Shown: one piece after another, positions 1 to 11,577 of the stretch
Numbering within the stretch: position 1 is the stretch's first letter
Layout of the letters: each line of letters starts with the position of its first letter
NCBI GenBank assembly: GCA_014706295.1
Contig: JACSVZ010000007.1
Location: 53,210,975 to 53,274,974 of the forward strand
Direction: 5' to 3'
DNA length: 64,000 bases
Origin: Lycocorax pyrrhopterus obiensis
Taxonomy: Eukaryota; Chordata; Aves; Passeriformes; Paradisaeidae
Notes under the pieces: generated by a model
What the model was told of the DNA's origin: nothing
Seen by the model: only the letters and a program-made list of their open reading frames with translations
Database searches by the model: none
Program-made: the position numbers and the translations under genes

Positions 1-1081
1 TAAAGCTTTAAAAATTAGATAATTTTGTACTTTCAGAAATTTGAAGTGAAATAACTTGCTCATGAGAATGTCTTTGACTATGCTTCTTTCAGATCTGGTC
101 TCCCTTTTCAGCTGGCTGCTCCCTAATGCCCAATGAATTCTTTGCCTTCACATATACATTGACAAGTGAGGTGTAACTCTTTGCAGACTGTAGAGAGCAG
201 ACATGTTTGTCTGGATGGCCCTTTTCTTAAAAAAGACTGCAGGGAAATGGCTCTCTGGTTCATTAAATTAATGAACAGGCAGAATGATTTGTGAAAAACA
301 ACTGTTTTATAGGACCACCACCTGCAGTATGGGCTGGATCCCACAATGTGGAAGAAATCCAGAACATTTCAGATTAATTTTTTGACATTTCAACCTTGTC
401 CTGCACCCCATCCAACAACACAGAACATATTCAAAATTAACAAAGATACTTCTGGCGACACACTGCAGCCATGGGAAATTGGAACACAAGTCATGCCATA
501 TCTACTGACAGCTAATAAAGTACTCCACAGCACTGCAAAAGATATATCTTCTGTGTCTGAAGATCAAGTAGTTTGGTCTGGGTTTTACTAAATAGTGCTG
601 AACTTTTGGCTGTTTATTCCCAACTCTGTGATGTAAGCTGGCCTCCCTGTGAGCCAGACTCCAAGTGCGGCAACCATTCTGTACACATACACTGCGTGGA
701 AAGAGTTACCTAGTAATAAAAAACATATGAAGCTCTGAGATCAGTTCCTCTTTCTCCCTCCCCAGGTGTTCCTTCGTGGTCATGATTTGTGCACAAGTCT
801 ATAGAAAACGTTGCATATACAAGCCAAGATATACAAGGATTTCAGGCTCCCAACCCCTACTTAAGCATCTTACTTTGGGATTCTATAAAAGAATGGGGAA
901 CCCAAATACCTTTGTAGGTCTGGCCTGCAGGATCCAGTTTGAATGTCAGGAGAGTGAGGTTTCATGTGGCTGCTCACTGGCCAACAAGCATCCAGAACTT
1001 TCAGCCCACTGGATTCCATTCTGGAATCACTTGGCATTCAACTAGCTCTGGTTTTATTACACGAATGCATTGATGTGTTTA

Positions 1082-1130
1082 ATATATAATTAACATTTTA
1101 ACATTTAACATATATAATTAACATTTTAAC
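1082..1130. repeat. Short tandem duplication, 28-bp period
   Basis: A 21-bp string starting ATATATAATTAACATT occurs at 1082-1102 and again, identically, at 1110-1130. This gives about 1.75 copies of a 28-bp unit made only of A, T and C. It looks like a local slippage duplication in AT-rich DNA. Confidence 0.8.
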
Positions 1131-1537
1131 GCTTACAAACTGACCACGGCTTTGGATCCACTGTTTCAGAACTTCTCTATCCCAAGACACTCTTTCAAAT
1201 CTTTTACCCAGCAACCTTATCAGAGAGTGTCTTTTATTAAACTTTCCCTTATGATCTACATTTTTCCTTTGTAAAACAAAACAAACACAAGCACTAGATC
1301 TTTAACTGGTGGTGGAGTTTGGCCTTATTCCACTGACAACAGTGTAGCTACACTGTTATGCACCAGTTCAGAATTAAAACCGGTCAACCTGCAATCACAC
1401 ATACGTTTCTGAGGTAAGCAGGTTGCTGCATCAGAAACGGATCTGAGAATTAAGACTGTTTGCAATATCTTGGAAATTCTCTCCTGAAGTCCTTAACAGA
1501 ACTTGATTTCCACAGGCGCTTTCTGGAAAGATTTTTC

Positions 1538-1549
1538 TTTTTTTTTTTT
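1538..1549. repeat. Poly(T) tract, 12 T
   Basis: An uninterrupted run of 12 T lies inside a longer pyrimidine stretch. No retroposed sequence recognisable to me adjoins it, so it is listed as a simple homopolymer. Confidence 0.8.
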
Positions 1550-4500
1550 CTTCTGATTACCAATACACCCACTGACACTTGTAATTCCTTCTCCCTTCAT
1601 CTTGCAAGCAACTTTTGCAAGAGTATTATTCAACCTCTCAAAATGTGTAGCATCATTCACCTTAACAAAAATGTCATCAAGACCTTTCAGGCTTCTATCA
1701 GAACCACCTCGCTTTTTTGTTAGCAAGCAACATATAGTTCATTTTTTCAGCTCTGTGTACGTGTAGCTTATTTTCTTACTTTGCTTATGGAAAAGTCACA
1801 GGGCAAAATCCATCACTTCCTAAAATCGCAGTATATCATCTCATGCACTTTTCTTTAATCACTGGAAGAGTTCTGTCATGCAAATAGAACTGACTTTTTG
1901 ACATTATTTTCCTATCAGTCCTGCAAGGCATTTTGGTTTGGTTTTTTTCGTCTTATATGGTTCCTTACAGAACCCGTGCATCAGAAACAGAACTCCTTGC
2001 TGCATGATTGTGTTCATGATAAAAGGTTTCAGGTGTCCAAGAAGAAACCAGACACAATAAGGAGTTATAAATCCCCTGTAGGCTACTAAACACGAAGAAA
2101 TACTTGAGCCACCGGTCACTGAAGATTGGGATAGTATGCTGGAAAAATGTTATTTTAAATATTCCCCATTTCTATTCTCTTACTGAGTACCCATTTTTGG
2201 CCACTGCAGGGGAAAAGATAGACAATTCAATGGAGCTCTGATCTAAAAAGACCAGTCCTGTCATATGCATTGACTCTTTAATAATGTGTATCAATAATTT
2301 CTAGGAGGCAAATTTAAGCTACACAGCCAGTAAGATGGACAATGTCTTTTCCAGTTTCTATGCCCCATGAATTTTCAGAACAATCCCTGATCTTTTGCAG
2401 ATTGCTTTAGCTAGAGCTTTGAATAATTTGAGATGAAATTTACAGGTCTCTGCTGATTTGAACACACATATCATGTATATCGTCCTTAGCCTGACCTTTA
2501 TTTTGGTCTATTTTCTTATGCTTTAATCAAAATGTTCTTAATCATCTTCTTTTAATTTTATTATTTAGGTTTTCTTGATACAATCCAGGTTCTCCTTTTT
2601 AAAATTCTTTTTTCACCTCCATTATTGTTCCCTTTATTCCTACAGATTTATAGCATTTTTTACATTCATCCTATTTTGTATTCCTTTCTGAACTTCTGGT
2701 CCTCAAAGTCCACTTAATGCATTCAATTTTGTATCTTCATGTATTTCTTATCTCAGTTTTGGAAATAATTTCCTATTTTATTGTTCTTTGAAGCCACAGA
2801 ACAATCTTTACTGCCTTTTAGATTAATTAGAATTTTTCTCATTGTTTTCAGAGAGAAAGAACAGAGGATTTTCCTTTGCACTTACACATGTATGAAGTGT
2901 GCCTGCCTACAGGGCGAGAGCTCACTTTAGGGGAAGTAAGAGCAGACCTTTGTGTTCAGGGATCATGGCTGATACATAGCCTTGGCTAACCCAGGCTAGC
3001 ACAGTCACTGTCAGAACCATCTATCTGCCAATATCTCAAAAGATTTTTATTCACAAGCTGCCTCACAGCAGCCTTAGGTTTCAGCAATGCTGCACTAGGT
3101 GACCAGCAAATAATTGGGTTCTACGTATATTTAAAAACCTTTCTCCTCTAGATCTCCATGTTTCAGTACAAATTGTACCTGACAGATACAAGAGTTAATC
3201 AGAAAGGACAAAATAATTCACAAGTTAATTTAAATTCATAACATAGTAGTTTGAGTGTCAGCAGATGTCAGCCATTATGTGTCTGCATAAAAATTTATAA
3301 GACAATTGTTCATAAGTACTTTAAAAGATAAGTGTGCTCCTCTTTACTAGTTCAATGGCATGCTATGAAAAGATTAGTGTTTGAAAATGTCGGATAAAAG
3401 GTGCACTCTTATCAATTCCGTGTACTGTGCTCGTATGTATGTATAAGGGATGCAAGATACTTGAAAGAAGTGATTTAGATTCCAACCCTAACAACAGTTA
3501 ACCATGAAAGTACTGCCTCTAACATGCTTGGCAGATCAAGGACATCACGAAAAAAAAATCTAATTAATTCTTGTGACATCTAAAGAACACAGGGGAAAAA
3601 ATGTAATGCAGAATTCTATAATTTTAAATTGCCAGATATTACTTCCTGTATTTCTTTCTATTGTAATGTAACTAGAAGCCCATCATAAAGAGAAAAATTG
3701 CTAATGATAGTTATTCAATTGTTGTTTATTTGTATGTTGGTAAGCAGCAGCACTGTTAAGTGATCAACTGTATTTGGCACTACACAGAGCAGCAGCCCCA
3801 GTCTCAGAAATATTCCCATATTTGAAGCAGGGTTTCTTTATGACTTCATATATGCTAGTGCAATGAAATGCACAGAAATATCAGGTATCTTAGAAAGATA
3901 TATCATCTGGTCTGATGAGTTAAAGTCAGAGGAAAAGATTTTTCTCCTAGAACAGAAGGTTCTGAACGCAGTCACAACAGGAATATTTTAGCAAGTGCCC
4001 TGCAACAACTACCAAGGCAGTCAAAATTCCTGCAACTCTGATTAAAAGATCAATAGCTTCCTACTAACTACAGCCATTTTCTGCCTCACTTTCTCTCATT
4101 GACCACATGAAAAACTGGCTGAAGAAAGGATGAGAGATACTCTACTCCCTTCAAAAGCATCTAAAAGAGCCAACTCATGACTAGGAATATCTTCTAGGCT
4201 GCTCTTGCAGCTGATGGAGGAGACAGGAAGCTTGGTGTGGTGTCTGGGGTGGATCAACCAAAGTAAGCATCTTTTCCCCCCGGTGCATGAGTGAGGGGAA
4301 CCTGGGAAAAAGACTCTCCCAGACTGCCCTGGGCTGGAGGCTGAGCAGTGTTGAGAAGCCTGGGTGCTCCTGATGCCTGTCCAGGACAAATCCAGCATTT
4401 GACCAAGATTTGCTGTGCTATTCTCAAGGCAGAAACCCAAGCCAAGGGTTTGAATCACACATGTTCAATTCTCTGTGTTTCTAATTAAAGTTTGCAGTTT

Positions 4501-5635
4501 TTATGTTTTGTTTCCAGTGTTTATTTTTAGCCAGATGATGGGTCCTTTTATTATTAGAGGAGATAATTTTGATTAATGTTTTTTAATTCTGAGAACAAAC
4601 ACAAAAGGAGGTTTCTGTAGAGCTTTGTGTTCTTGGTGAGCGTGGGAGACTGTTGGGGCATGCTTCTCTTCTCCACAAATAATTTTCAGGGTCACCAAAT
4701 ATTGGCCAACATGCAGTGGAGGGAAGAGGGACATTTACAGCAACTAGTGTGAGCTGTTCAAGGTTAAATACAAGGGTCTATCCCTGGTATTTTAAAGTCA
4801 AAAAATCTCACATAAAGAGAAGTTCAAAGCCCCAATCTTGGGATATTTTTACCTCATGATCCATGGAAGCCTGTCAAAGATTTTGTTTGTTTCAGACATG
4901 AAGCTGGTCAAACCTGTTGAAGTAAATCAGTTTTTCCATTGACTTCAGTGAGAGATGAGTCAGTGTACTGTTGCCCAGAACTAGTTATTGTATCCTTGTG
5001 GTTTTCCAAAGCATATTTTCAAATATTTTAGTTAATGAAAAGAAATTAACAGAGTCAAAAATTCCTTGCTAGAGGCAATGGTGTCAATCAAAGGTGTTTC
5101 ACAGCTACTACTGCTTTGGAGCTACCTCTATTGCTTTTTCATTCTGCAAATCCCTTTGGCCCATTTTATGTTGCTTGACAGTTCAGAAGTTGTTTCTGAA
5201 TTAATTTACTGGAAGATACATTGGTGATATTTACACAAGCTCATGGTGCTCTATGAGCTGATCTGATATTTCTAATGCCCATGGTGTTCTGTTATCCATT
5301 GTTCTGCATTAAATATCTTTGCTTTCTGAGCTATTTATCAATCTCTAAATGCATCTGTGGACGCTTAATCACTTCTGTGTATTCTCAATGCTGTCGATTC
5401 ACCAGCAGTGCCTGTTTCAAGTCTTTACTCTTTTGTTAAAAATCTGAAATAAAGGCCCAGTCTTGGAAAGGATCTGTATGTGTACAAATCCCTTCTGACT
5501 ATGGAGTGCCTCTGAAACAGCATGGCAGTCTTCCTAGAATGGGAGTATGGAACAATGTAAAAAATGAAAGAGTTTTTAGAGGATGCACCACTTTTGTTAG
5601 CACATAACATTTTTTTCTATCATTTGTTTAAAACA

Positions 5636-5675
5636 CCCTGAAGCACGCAATTAAACCCTCAAGCATGCAATTAAA
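5636..5675. repeat. Two-copy 20-bp tandem repeat
   Basis: The units at 5636-5655 and 5656-5675 share the core GCAATTAAA and differ at two positions. One difference is CG in the first copy against TG in the second, as expected from CpG decay after duplication. The ATTA cores resemble homeodomain sites, but that is only a motif-level resemblance. Confidence 0.75.
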
Positions 5676-5740
5676 TTATTTGACACTTGAATTTACTTTT
5701 GAAATTATGCTTATTTGTCTGTATAATTTCCATACATAAT

Positions 5741-5792
5741 TGGTTTAAATTAATTCATTAAACTCTTTGTTGCACATGGTTTAAATTAATTC
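5741..5792. repeat. Exact 16-bp direct repeat, 36 bp apart
   Basis: TGGTTTAAATTAATTC occurs at 5741-5756 and again at 5777-5792 without a mismatch. Both copies contain TTAAATTAATT, a homeodomain-like AT core. The repeat lies about 66 bp downstream of the 20-bp tandem repeat, so the 5.63-5.80 kb stretch has two independent small duplications. Confidence 0.8.
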
Positions 5793-7029
5793 TAATCTGT
5801 AGCTCAGGCACATCAGAATCAATACCAAATAGCTTCTGCTTGCATGTCTATCCACAGAAGGAGAATATTCTCTTGATTACACCATTGAGGTAAGAAGAGA
5901 GGTGAAGAAATCCAGAAGGTTTTAATCATTGAAAGCACTACAACTGTAGAGTAGAGTGTTTAAAAAATTCTGGTATATTCCAGAAGCACCCAAATGTACT
6001 ACATAATCTTTCTATGAACAGTTCTTCAGACAAAGAAATGGTATTCAACCTTTTTTGAGGTCAGTGTCTCAGTGGTGCTTATGATATCCAGAATGGATTT
6101 TTTTTCTTCACAGACAGTAGTGAGAATCAAAACATGAAGTCAGATACTTGTGAAGCTGGATATGCTACTGAGTGAAACCCTTTTTAGTTTAACATGATGC
6201 TTCTGTACTTTACATTTATATTTCTCAGCAAATAAGTTGCCATTGATTTAACCTGCAATTATTACACTGTCTTACACTTTATCATATCCAAGACCATTAT
6301 TCTACATTTATGCAAAAGCTGGTGCATTGTCAAAGTTCTAACCACTGACTGCATGACTCTTCTTGTATTATCATATTCCTGTTGCAATTTCTTTCCCATC
6401 TTCAAAAATATTGTCCAGACAACTGATTCTTCCTCTTTCAACTGTGGAATAACAATCACTGGATATTTTTAAAATTTATACAGTTTAAGCCATTAGTGAG
6501 CACAAAGAAAAACATGCCTTTTTCAATTAATCGTTGTCGTTGCAGTTGAAAAATATTATATTGTTGACTATAGAGATATTTTCCGTTATGAAGACGCATT
6601 ATTATTATTCTGCGAGAGAACGTCTGAAAACCAAACTGTTTTAAATTTTTGTCGTGAGACGATAACATGTACATACAGTTTTTTACTTTTAAAACTGCCA
6701 AAATACATTTTTTCTGTAATTTTACATTTGTTTAATAAAATTTTCTGTCTGTTTATTTCTTAGCAACTATGCTGGAACTACTATTATAATTTCATCATGA
6801 GTGATTAAAATACTTTTTTGCTTTATCTACAACAAATCTTGGGACAGTTATTGTGCTACTTCCTGGTACTTAAGAAATAATTTCTTGATTAAATAAAATA
6901 CAGAAATTCATATTCAACTGAATTAGTCAGTTTTGGCTTATTTTAAATAATTTTTCTACTCTATATTACATGTGTTCTGGGCTTATATTCCTAGATATTT
7001 GCCTGTAAACACAGGTTGTTTATTCTGTT

Positions 7030-7055
7030 AAAAAAATAAATAAAAATAAATAAAA
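7030..7055. repeat. A-rich microsatellite, (AAAT)n-like
   Basis: The stretch is made of A runs interrupted by single T residues in an AAAT/AAAAT pattern. It is simple-sequence DNA, with no adjoining retroposon that I can identify. Confidence 0.8.
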
Positions 7056-7130
7056 CAATCACAATCTTTGAACAATTGAAGCCTGGGCATATCCTAGCTG
7101 CAGTTCTTTTAGAGTGACTGCAGCTATTTT

Positions 7131-7382
7131 GCAAATGCATTTAACATCTTTTGCATTTTAAAAGTCTTTGAAATTTTTGCCATGCAAATTACTAAAAAGT
7201 ATTGGGATCTTTCGATATTGAACTTGCTGCATAAATGCAAATTGGTATTGCTTCATCTCAGTTAAACATGCCTTTCTTTTCAGACAAGACTTGGGGAAAT
7301 GAAGACACATTTGGCAAAGAGGCTTTAGATTCGGTCACTCATCAAATCTCCCCTTGAGAAGCAAATCCTGTCATATTTGCAT
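7131..7382. promoter_or_regulatory. Cluster of octamer (POU-factor) motifs
   Basis: Perfect octamers ATGCAAAT lie at 7182-7189 and 7235-7242, and the reverse form ATTTGCAT lies at 7375-7382. A one-mismatch version sits at about 7129-7137. Octamers are bound by POU-domain factors of the OCT and BRN type. Single octamers occur elsewhere in the window (for example 1878-1885), so only the clustering is notable. Calling this an enhancer is inference. Confidence 0.25.
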
Positions 7383-8907
7383 TATTCACTATCAGTCCTT
7401 GGTACTTCCTCTCTTTTTCCAAATACAAAAGTCTTCCAGCAGTGTTGGAGCTGATTGGTGTCCACTTCAAATTTTTGAGGCAGAACTTTCATTTCCTTCA
7501 AAAGCCTCCAAAGCCTCGACCTGTCCTTCCTAAAGCCCAGAGAAAAACACTCTTTGCTGTACCTTCCCCTTAGCTGGGAAGCTTCCTCTTCTGCAGCCCC
7601 AAGTGCACCTCAGAAAATGTTGCCAAGTTGCACATTCCAATCCTGCATGCTAGCCATCAAAACTCTGCAATACACTTAGCATTCATAGGTACCAAGCACT
7701 AGCTGTATACAGAACAGTTAATGAAATCTGTCCAGAAATGTTCCTGGGTCACACATGTAAAACTAAAGATCTGTGTTAATAAAATTCTGTCTTTTTTTTC
7801 CCCTTTAACAGAAAAGATTTAAAATTAACCTAAATGGACTTTTTCCTATTTCAGGTTTGCACGGCAGTGAGATCTTCAGAAAATCCAAAAGAAGACACTG
7901 TTTTTGAAGGAAGATTTGTGGATAGGTTTTACTTAAAGATTGGATTTGTTTTGATTGAATTCTACAGTGAAAACAAAGATCAATTAAAAGTTTCATTATT
8001 TAGTGTCTTTGTAAAGCACTGGTTTGTTGACTGAGCCTTTCTTTCGTTCTGGAAATGAAAGAATGAATTTTGTAATATTACTTTGAAATAAGGAATGGAT
8101 GGTCTCCCTGTCTGGATGTACCAATATTTTGGCCTTGACACCACCAACAGTAGCCATAACAAAGAAAAAGGTCAAGCAAGATATTGCTTCAACCTATCCA
8201 GCTCATTTCAGACACACATCTAAACCCACTAAACACCCCTGCAGCACAATTTTCTGGGCTAAAAGGCAGCTACAAATGATCTACAGACCCAGACTCACTC
8301 AGATTTCTACAACAGAAGCTTTGTACCTTTACTCAGCTGTAGCTCTTTAATCATGTCCTTTTTTTGCAAGCTAAATTTAAAAGCAATAAAACACAAATTA
8401 AATAACACTAAATTTTATACTATGCTGTTTGCCTGGCAAATCTTCTGAAAGAAATATTTGAAAGTTTACCAAATAGATCCAAGTAATGATATTTTCCAGA
8501 CTCTGGTTTTATCATCATGTAGTTTAAGCAATGATAGATGGCTTTCAGCCATTATTGGTCAGATAAGTACCAGTTAAAGGACTGCAGGGTTGTGGTGGTG
8601 ATATTTCTGCCATTGGTTTAGTTCTACTCTACGTTGATCTGTGTCTCTTATGATGGTTTTCAGTTGTTGAAACACTGCTTCATTTGTTCTCCTTCTACTG
8701 GTAAAAACAGATGAGTTCAAATCTTCTAAACACAAAGGAATTGAAGACTGTGTGAGGGCAAAATGAAGCCCATGTGACTTCACAAATTAGTTCATATGTT
8801 CCTTGACATATAAGAATACACATTTTATATTTTTTCATAAAAACATTTCAAAAACTGCATGAGACATATTAAAGTTGTAGATGTGCCAAAGAAAAGAGAC
8901 TTGGACT

Positions 8908-8932
8908 TTGTGTGTGTCCTTTGCACACACAA
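8908..8932. repeat. Perfect hairpin, 9-bp stem and 7-nt loop
   Basis: TTGTGTGTG at 8908-8916 is the exact reverse complement of CACACACAA at 8924-8932. The seven-base loop between them is TCCTTTG. It may be a by-product of facing GT and CA microsatellites rather than a functional stem. Confidence 0.75.
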
Positions 8933-9429
8933 TGTAAGGTTTCTTTGAATTTTTCCAAGTCCCACGTTAAAAAATAAATTAATCTGTGATGATACCTAAT
9001 AATTTTAACAGACATTACCAGTATTTGACAGTCTTCCATAGAATACATAGATGTAGCTATTTTTTTTCAGAAATTTTGGTATTTATGCTGCAGCTATTTG
9101 AGTTAATAATAAGAACAGGATTATACTAGTACATAAGCTCGCATCCCATTCCAAAAAGAATGACTGCCCTGGGTGTGATTCCAAATATACCTCTCTCTTG
9201 GGTTTCTCTTGTATTATCTTAAATTACAATGAGCCATAATAGTGCATATTTTCTCTAGAACTTGGCTGTGTCCCAGGTCTCTCTGATGGCTCCTTCTCTA
9301 TTCTGCTTCCTTACCCACCGGCACTACTGAAGTCCCTTTACTCTGACATTGAAATAAAGTGTCAGTGAAAAGTTAATTCTGCAAACATGTTGAGATACAG
9401 GTTTTCTTTATCAATTAAGATCGTCTCAG

Positions 9430-9876
9430 CAAATACGCCATAAATGAAGATATTGTTGAAGTTCTTGTTGGGGTGCACTACGTGCTAGAAGAGACATAGG
9501 CCCAGAGGGCCGGAGAGAGAGCCTCTTTCCTGGCCCTGGAGGTGATCCTGGGAGTGCATCCAGGTCACCGGGGATGGGCTGAGAGAGGACTGTGGGTTTC
9601 TGGACAGTGCTGGACCTATGAGATGTAATAATTGTAGTTTGTGACCTTATAAGGTATTGTTTACCTGTTACCATAATAGGCAATGTGTGTGCACTATCCC
9701 AGGTGATTGGGGGACACTGTGGTGAACATCTTTCCTGTTTATATGATGTGATATCCTGTTGGGTGCTGGTATTTAAGAAATATTCACTGCGCAATAAACG
9801 CTTTGCACCTCTCCATCTTGTGTGCAGAGTCATGCCCCTGCGCGAATCCTGCAGTTCCGGCTCCTTTTATAATACA
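9430..9876 (+). mobile_element. Probable endogenous retrovirus LTR or fragment
   Basis: The right part has the layout of a retroviral LTR on the plus strand: a TATA-like TATTTAAG near 9770, AATAAA at 9793-9798, then a CT- and TG-rich stretch (CACCTCTCCATCTTGTGTG) as in an R/U5 region. A possible LTR would run from TGTAATAATT at 9624 to TTATAATACA at 9876, with weakly matching inverted ends. I saw no matching target-site duplication. The 9430-9620 stretch is more GC-rich than its flanks and may be internal element sequence or further LTR. No gag, pol or env reading frame is intact or recognisable. The exact ends and family are uncertain. Confidence 0.55.
9793..9798 (+). terminator. LTR polyadenylation signal AATAAA
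   Basis: AATAAA sits about 22 bp downstream of the TATA-like box and is followed within 30 bp by a TTGTGTG element. This is the arrangement used in compact LTRs, where the signal lies within or near R. Confidence 0.5.
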
Positions 9877-11147
9877 TTAAAGCAAGACACAAAAAAGAAT
9901 ATTGCATTTTAGGCAAAGGGTGTTACTTATACCTGGTCGTAGAGAAAGTTTTCTGCCAGTTGGCTGTTTAAATTCTGGAATTATAACATTATGATAGATT
10001 TTTGTAATTCTGAATTCAAATTCAGATTCTAGTCCTGATTTGGTTTTACACTCGCCTAAATATATTCCAGAAACAGAGTTTCCACACCCATAATCTATGG
10101 CTATAAAGGATGAATATCAATATTAAAAGAAGAAGAAATTATCTTTCCAGGAAGAAACAATGGTATGTACAGAAGTAATTTGTTATGCTCTAGCATCTTC
10201 TATTATTGTCAGGAGCAAGGCTCCAGACCTATATTTACAACCAACTATTACTATTTCCAAGAACCTCATCCACTTAGAGATTGTTTTGAAGGAGATATTA
10301 TTTGGTGCCTTTTGGAGCCAAACTAATTAACTGCCTTAGTATTCAAACTTTGTTTTCAACCATCTGAGCTCATATTTATGACAGAGATGTACTAACTAGT
10401 ATTGAGATGCCTCTCCCTGGAAACATTAACTCATCCCTGCAGATTAAATATTCTAAAATATAAAACCTATTGTAGCAGATCTTGACCTGCAACATTTTTC
10501 TTTCTTGTGGGTGAGAAAAGGCAAAAATATTATTAGTTTATCTTCTTTAATGAGTAAATTAAGAAAAAATTAAAAAAGAAAAAGATGAAAAAGGAAAAGT
10601 AGAAAGAGAAACAGACTTTCTTACAGTAGAGATTAATAACCTGTCCTGCATTAAACAGCCAATGCTTAAATGTATGGACAAAACTTAGGTTATCTCAAAA
10701 AAAAAAAAAATTGAAAATCCAGGCACAAATTTGCTCTGGGCTAGTAACACTTTTCAAAATTTAGATTCTTGCGGAAATTTACTGTCTTATTTCTGTTCTT
10801 CATTTGCTGGAACTAAGCAGTCTAAGAAAACTGATTTAATATTATATGGAGATCCAAGTCATCTACAACATGGGGCAAATGCAAGTTTGCATTTTGCAAA
10901 AGTAATAAATGGGTTGGATTAAGTTCTGGATCCTAATGTTGTTAATATTGTAACACAGATATGATCTATTTGGATATTCTGTTTGTTTGAAAGCAGTGTT
11001 AAATACTATAACAGGTGGAAACTCTCTCTTGACAGTAGTTAAATTATTACCAATACTCACAAAGTGTGCTTTTCTATTACTGTTTTAGACCTTTTGTTAC
11101 ATTCATGGTATTATAAAAAGTTATTTTACTGGGGTTCATTTCACCTA
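9877..11147. other. No gene seen; AT-rich spacer
   Basis: This stretch between the LTR-like element and the GC-rich block contains an A14 run but no recognisable coding or RNA gene. A purine-rich patch at about 10560-10615 is simple sequence. Confidence 0.65.
10697..10710. repeat. Poly(A) tract, 14 A
   Basis: An uninterrupted run of 14 A. The sequence upstream is not recognisable as a processed gene copy, so it is not assigned to a retroposon. Confidence 0.8.
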
Positions 11148-11577
11148 TGAAACTCTCAGCGAGAGCTCGATGGATCAGGGAACCCAGTCATGGCTTCGGC
11201 AAGAGGGTTCCTGGAGTGAATCCTGCGCCGCCCATCCTGCCTTGGATGCAGCTGGCACAGCCAGCCTGGCTGTGCTGCCAGCTCACTGCCCTGTACCCAG
11301 CTGCAGGATCAAAGCCCGCTGCTCTTGGATTCCGTCTTTGCAAGTCTCGGTCTTCCAGTGCTGGAGATGAGCACCGCCATCCTTACGAGCAAGGAAAACC
11401 AAGGTTGGTTTATTTGCATAGGGCCACACAGCGAGTCGGCGATGGAGCAGCGCGGCAGCCGCTGGCCGGAGCGTGGCCGCGAGCACACCGTGTTGCTGCA
11501 GTGGTCAGGCCATGCGCCAGTACAAGCCGAGACATTCTAGGATAAATTGGCAGTACGCGCTCTGAGAAGTTTTCCTC
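11148..11577. other. Isolated GC-rich, CpG-dense block; possible LTR insertion
   Basis: About 430 bp that are much richer in G+C than the AT-rich flanks and carry 25 CpG dinucleotides by direct count. The ends are loosely inverted: TGAAACTCTCAG at the left and CTGAGAAGTTTTCC at the right, with TG at the left edge and CA at the right. Read on the minus strand there is an ATGCAAATAAACC segment near 11410-11425, which could be an LTR poly(A) signal. Overlapping open frames on both strands (up to 132 codons) follow from the high GC and match nothing I know. Alternatives are a CpG-island promoter of an unannotated transcript or another young insertion. TTATTTTA occurs just outside both sides (11121-11128 and 11581-11588) but is too simple to prove a target-site duplication. 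Confidence 0.4.

Larger units (their letters stand above)
1..9425. other. Intergenic or intronic AT-rich DNA, no gene seen
   Basis: No reading frame here resembles a protein family I know. The open frames are short (60-120 codons) and overlap one another on both strands, as expected by chance. Small direct repeats, homopolymer runs, one hairpin and an octamer-motif cluster are listed separately. Short exons of an unknown transcript cannot be excluded by eye. Confidence 0.7.

Noticed and set aside
4096..4458. 120-codon minus-strand frame in a slightly GC-richer stretch
   Set aside because: No family resemblance, an overlapping second frame of similar length, and no start or splice context. 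Treated as chance.
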